Notes under the pieces: model-generated | Seen by the model: only the letters and a program-made list of their open reading frames with translations | What the model was told of the DNA's origin: nothing | Database searches by the model: none | Origin: Hemicordylus capensis | Taxonomy: Eukaryota > Chordata > Lepidosauria > Squamata > Cordylidae | DNA length: 64,000 bases | Direction: 5' to 3' | NCBI RefSeq assembly: GCF_027244095.1 | Contig: NC_069658.1 | Location: forward strand, 264,314,687 to 264,378,686 | In this document: positions 61,213 to 64,000 of the stretch, in pieces | Layout: every line of letters begins with the position of its first letter | Position numbering within the stretch: the first letter of the stretch is position 1 | Position numbers and translations under genes: made by a program

Positions 61213-63375
61213 TCACCACCTTCTGAGTTTTCAATAAGTTACTGTCTTGCAGTCTAGTTTAAGCTACAGGGTTGTCTGAAGGTCCAAATGAATTCCTAGA
61301 ATGAAGGGCTGGGTGGAAGTGAAACGATCTTACACATTTCCAGTTGTGGGATTTGGGGATCCTGGAGTTCTACATCAAAAGCATCCCAAGTTAGTCAGTG
61401 TGCACTTTTTGGATGGGTGATGTGTGCTTGAGCGGTTGGAAAGGACTGTGAATCTATGAATTACGGCGGCCGACTTTCTTATTGATCATATCCTGTTGCT
61501 GTGGCTTTAACAGTAGCTTGCTAAGCAGGTGATAACACTTATCTTCTTGCTGTGAAAAGCTCAGCTTGCTGCTTTCTGTAGATCAGGCCTCTGCTAAAGG
61601 CACAGGTGCCCCCCCCCCTGCCACCGCATGGTCAGTAACCCTAGATAGTTGCTAGACAATGTTTAAGGGAGAGCCCATAATTTCAAAATAAAGTCTACAG
61701 AGTGGAATAGACATCTTGTGTTTCAGATCTCCTTAAGTGAGGGTGAGTGCTGAAATAGTAGAGAGAAGAGGTTTTGGGGGTATGCAGATTGGATTAATGG
61801 AAATTTTGCTGAGCTGGGAATGAGCAGAGATGTGGTGGGGAAATAAACATGTTGACTAAAGATGTAAAATCCCAGAAATGTCAAAAGAAACTGAGACTGG
61901 GGAATGAAATGTTTGGAAGAAAACAAAAATATTTACACTCCTTTCCTGGCAATTAATACACTTTGGGGATCGAAAATAAAAGTTAAAAAACCTCAGCATT
62001 TTCTTGCAGATATGCTTGTTTTCACCTACTAGTCCTCTTTATGGGAGTATTTTTAAAATGATGCTAGAGATAGGAAAATGGCTTGTATAGAGGTTATTTT
62101 GTCTTGCAGAAGACCCCCCCCCCCAAAAAAAAAACCACACTTTGGAGTAAAAACAAAAAACTATGGAGTAAAGCCAGGTCATAAATCCATTATACATAGC
62201 TCTAGAGTAGTCACATTTTGCTTCTTTGTTTCTACAGAGCGCTAGACTTCAGTAACTTCAGACTACAGCTCCTGCCAACACCTGCAGCCATCCAGATGTG
62301 CAAAAGTTCTTGCATGTTTGGTTGTTATGCTGCTCTTGTGATGTCTGAAGGAGAATTTGCTTAGGCACGAGAGGTCTGTGTGTGCATCCAAGGCATGCAC
62401 TTCTTCCTTGTGTGCGTTGTGTGTTTTTTTAACACTAAAGGCAACAGTGCAAAAACCAGAAGTAAGAAACTACTCCTAGTTAGGTTAACACTAACCTTAA
62501 TAGTTAATTCTGAACATTTTTGTCTGAAAAGTTATGTGTGATTAGAAAGCTTGCTTCCAGTAATGTCTAATGCCTCATTCAGATGATACACCAACCCTCA
62601 GTTACACTTACATGAGGTCAGCATTTCTCACTGTCTGGATCCTGGGAAATCCTGCAATCTGCTGTCATCTCCAAATCACAGGTTGAACTCATGGCTTGAA
62701 GCTGGGCAGGTTGCTGGAACCAGAGCTCTGCTGACGCCATCTGCAGCAACCTGGGGTTTGTGTTGAAGCTTCTCCCACAAGCACCCCCCCACACACACAC
62801 CATTTCACAACCAATGGTTGCTGGTCAAGTGATGCACTCCGTGGCAGAGGAAAAGGGAGGGGGATTGCTGGTGGAGGCAATGAAACCGGAGCTGCCATAT
62901 CGTCTGCAGCATGATTCTTGGCTTCTGAGGTTAGCCTCAGGTAGTCTACCCGTGGTTTTGCTTGTCGTCTGACTTGGGCCTAAATATAGGTTAATCTGGA
63001 CATCTCACTGTTTCTTTCCTACTTTGATCATATTTGCAGAAAACTTGGGAAATAAGATATTTGATGAAAGAGAAAATATGTCATGGAATGGTCTATTTTC
63101 AATTGTCCCCTTCAATTTTTTTCTTACCCAGCTGGGGGTGGGAAGGGGCAGGCCGTGAGGAACAGATTTTTATTTTCCTGGGATCTTGCATCCCATCCTC
63201 CTCTGCACATCTTTGCAAGTACCTCTGTGAGCCTTGACATCTATTAAGATCAAGTTCCTTCCAGTAGGGCTGGCAACATCTCTGGTGCAGGACAAAGCTG
63301 GGTCTGTACAGTTGTGGTCCCATCCTGTGCAACATACATCCTGAAGAGTTCCTGCCGCAGCCCAGGCCTACAGTA
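61213..63375. other. Intergenic, unrecognised
   Basis: No exon or RNA gene recognised. Homopolymer runs occur near 62120. Confidence 0.35.
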
Positions 63376-63377
63376 TT

Positions 63378-63482
63378 CATTCATTCATTCATTCATTACA
63401 CTTTTATACTGCCCCAACTTGTGGCTCTGGGCAATGCACAATGATTAAAAAGTTTATTATAATATAATATAATATAATATAA
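63378..63482 (+). repeat. LINE-tail-like fragment with (ATTC)n and (AATAT)n
   Basis: (ATTC) units at 63378-63398, a LINE-tail-like stretch (ttgtggctctgggcaatgca), then (AATAT)n at ~63458-63482. Confidence 0.6.
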
Positions 63483-63539
63483 TTAATAATACTGTTTATA
63501 ATAATAATACTTCATTATAACAATAATACTGTTATTATC

Positions 63540-64000
63540 GTGAAAGTGACAGCTCGTTGAAAGTGCTGACTCAGTGTGCGGCAGCTGGGAAAAAGGCCAA
63601 TTCCTTGGTAGGGATCATTAGGAAGGGGATTGAAAATCAAAAGGCTAGTATTATAATGCCCTTATACAAATCTATGGTGTGGCCACATTTGGAGCACTGT
63701 GCAGTTCTGGTCACTGTATCTTAAGAAGGACATTGTGGAACTGGGGGAAAGTGCAGAAGAGGGCAACCAAGATGGTCAGGGGCCTGGAGCACCTTCCTTA
63801 TGAGGCAAGGCTACAGCATCTGGGGTGCTTTGGTTGGATGGCTTTAATAAGCGGCTTAGACAAAGTAGGACAGGTCTATCAATGGCTACTAGTCTGATGG
63901 CTATAGGCCACTTCCAGCCTCAGAGACAAGATGCCTCCCTCTATATACCAGTTGCAGGGGGAGTAACAGAAGGAAAGAGTACATGCCCTCACCTCTTGCC
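63540..64000 (+). mobile_element. CR1 LINE 3' part, cut by the window end
   Basis: C-terminal CR1 coding remnants (KKANSMLGVIRKG-type region; frame fragments HLPYEARLQHLG at ~63790) followed by the 3' UTR (atggctactagtctgatggc). The same region as 13640-13978 in the large CR1, in the opposite orientation. It continues past the window. Confidence 0.8.

Overview
This is vertebrate nuclear DNA, almost certainly from a squamate reptile (a lizard rather than a bird or mammal). The reasons are two host genes with vertebrate exon structure and a repeat set typical of squamates: SINEs with a Bov-B-like tail (Sauria type), CR1, L2 and R4/Dong LINEs, 5S- and tRNA-derived SINEs, and many short hAT and Tc1/mariner elements. 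The species cannot be named from sequence alone.

Two host protein genes are supported, both on the + strand. A seven-exon gene (coding 9115-27465, 478 aa, every splice phase consistent) is recognised as TEKTL1 (formerly CCDC105), a tektin-like protein of sperm flagellar doublet microtubules. About 2.6 kb downstream of its stop lies a CpG-rich promoter with CRE, YY1 and NRF1-type sites and a terminal-oligopyrimidine start, leading into RPS5 (ribosomal protein uS7; coding 31668-35729 in five coding exons after a non-coding exon 1, 203 aa). No other host gene is convincingly present. From 35.8 kb to the end, and before 9 kb, the window is intergenic and repeat-rich.

Layout. 1-9.1 kb: SINEs, a Tc1/mariner element with ~260-bp inverted ends, a tandem-repeat element of ~147-bp units, and a hAT-like repeat. 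9.1-27.5 kb: TEKTL1; its 9.2-kb intron 1 holds a nearly full-length antisense CR1 carrying an L2 and a SINE. 27.5-30.1 kb: TEKTL1 3' flank and RPS5 promoter. 30.1-35.8 kb: RPS5. 35.8-50 kb: intergenic, with a ~370-bp direct duplication and a 1.5-kb hAT-type element (38431-39935, perfect 8-bp target duplication) that carries a GC-rich, promoter-like cargo. 48.9-55.7 kb: a dense nest (hAT MITE in a SINE; hAT MITE and SINE in an L2; then a long R4/Dong LINE). 55.7-64 kb: decayed CR1 and L2 pieces, chimeric SINEs, and a CR1 running off the window end.

The most unusual items are the cargo-bearing hAT-type element, the tandem-repeat element with inverted ends, the exchange of 5S and tRNA-Ala heads on one SINE tail, and the paired base changes in a 3' stem shared by an L2 LINE and its SINE.
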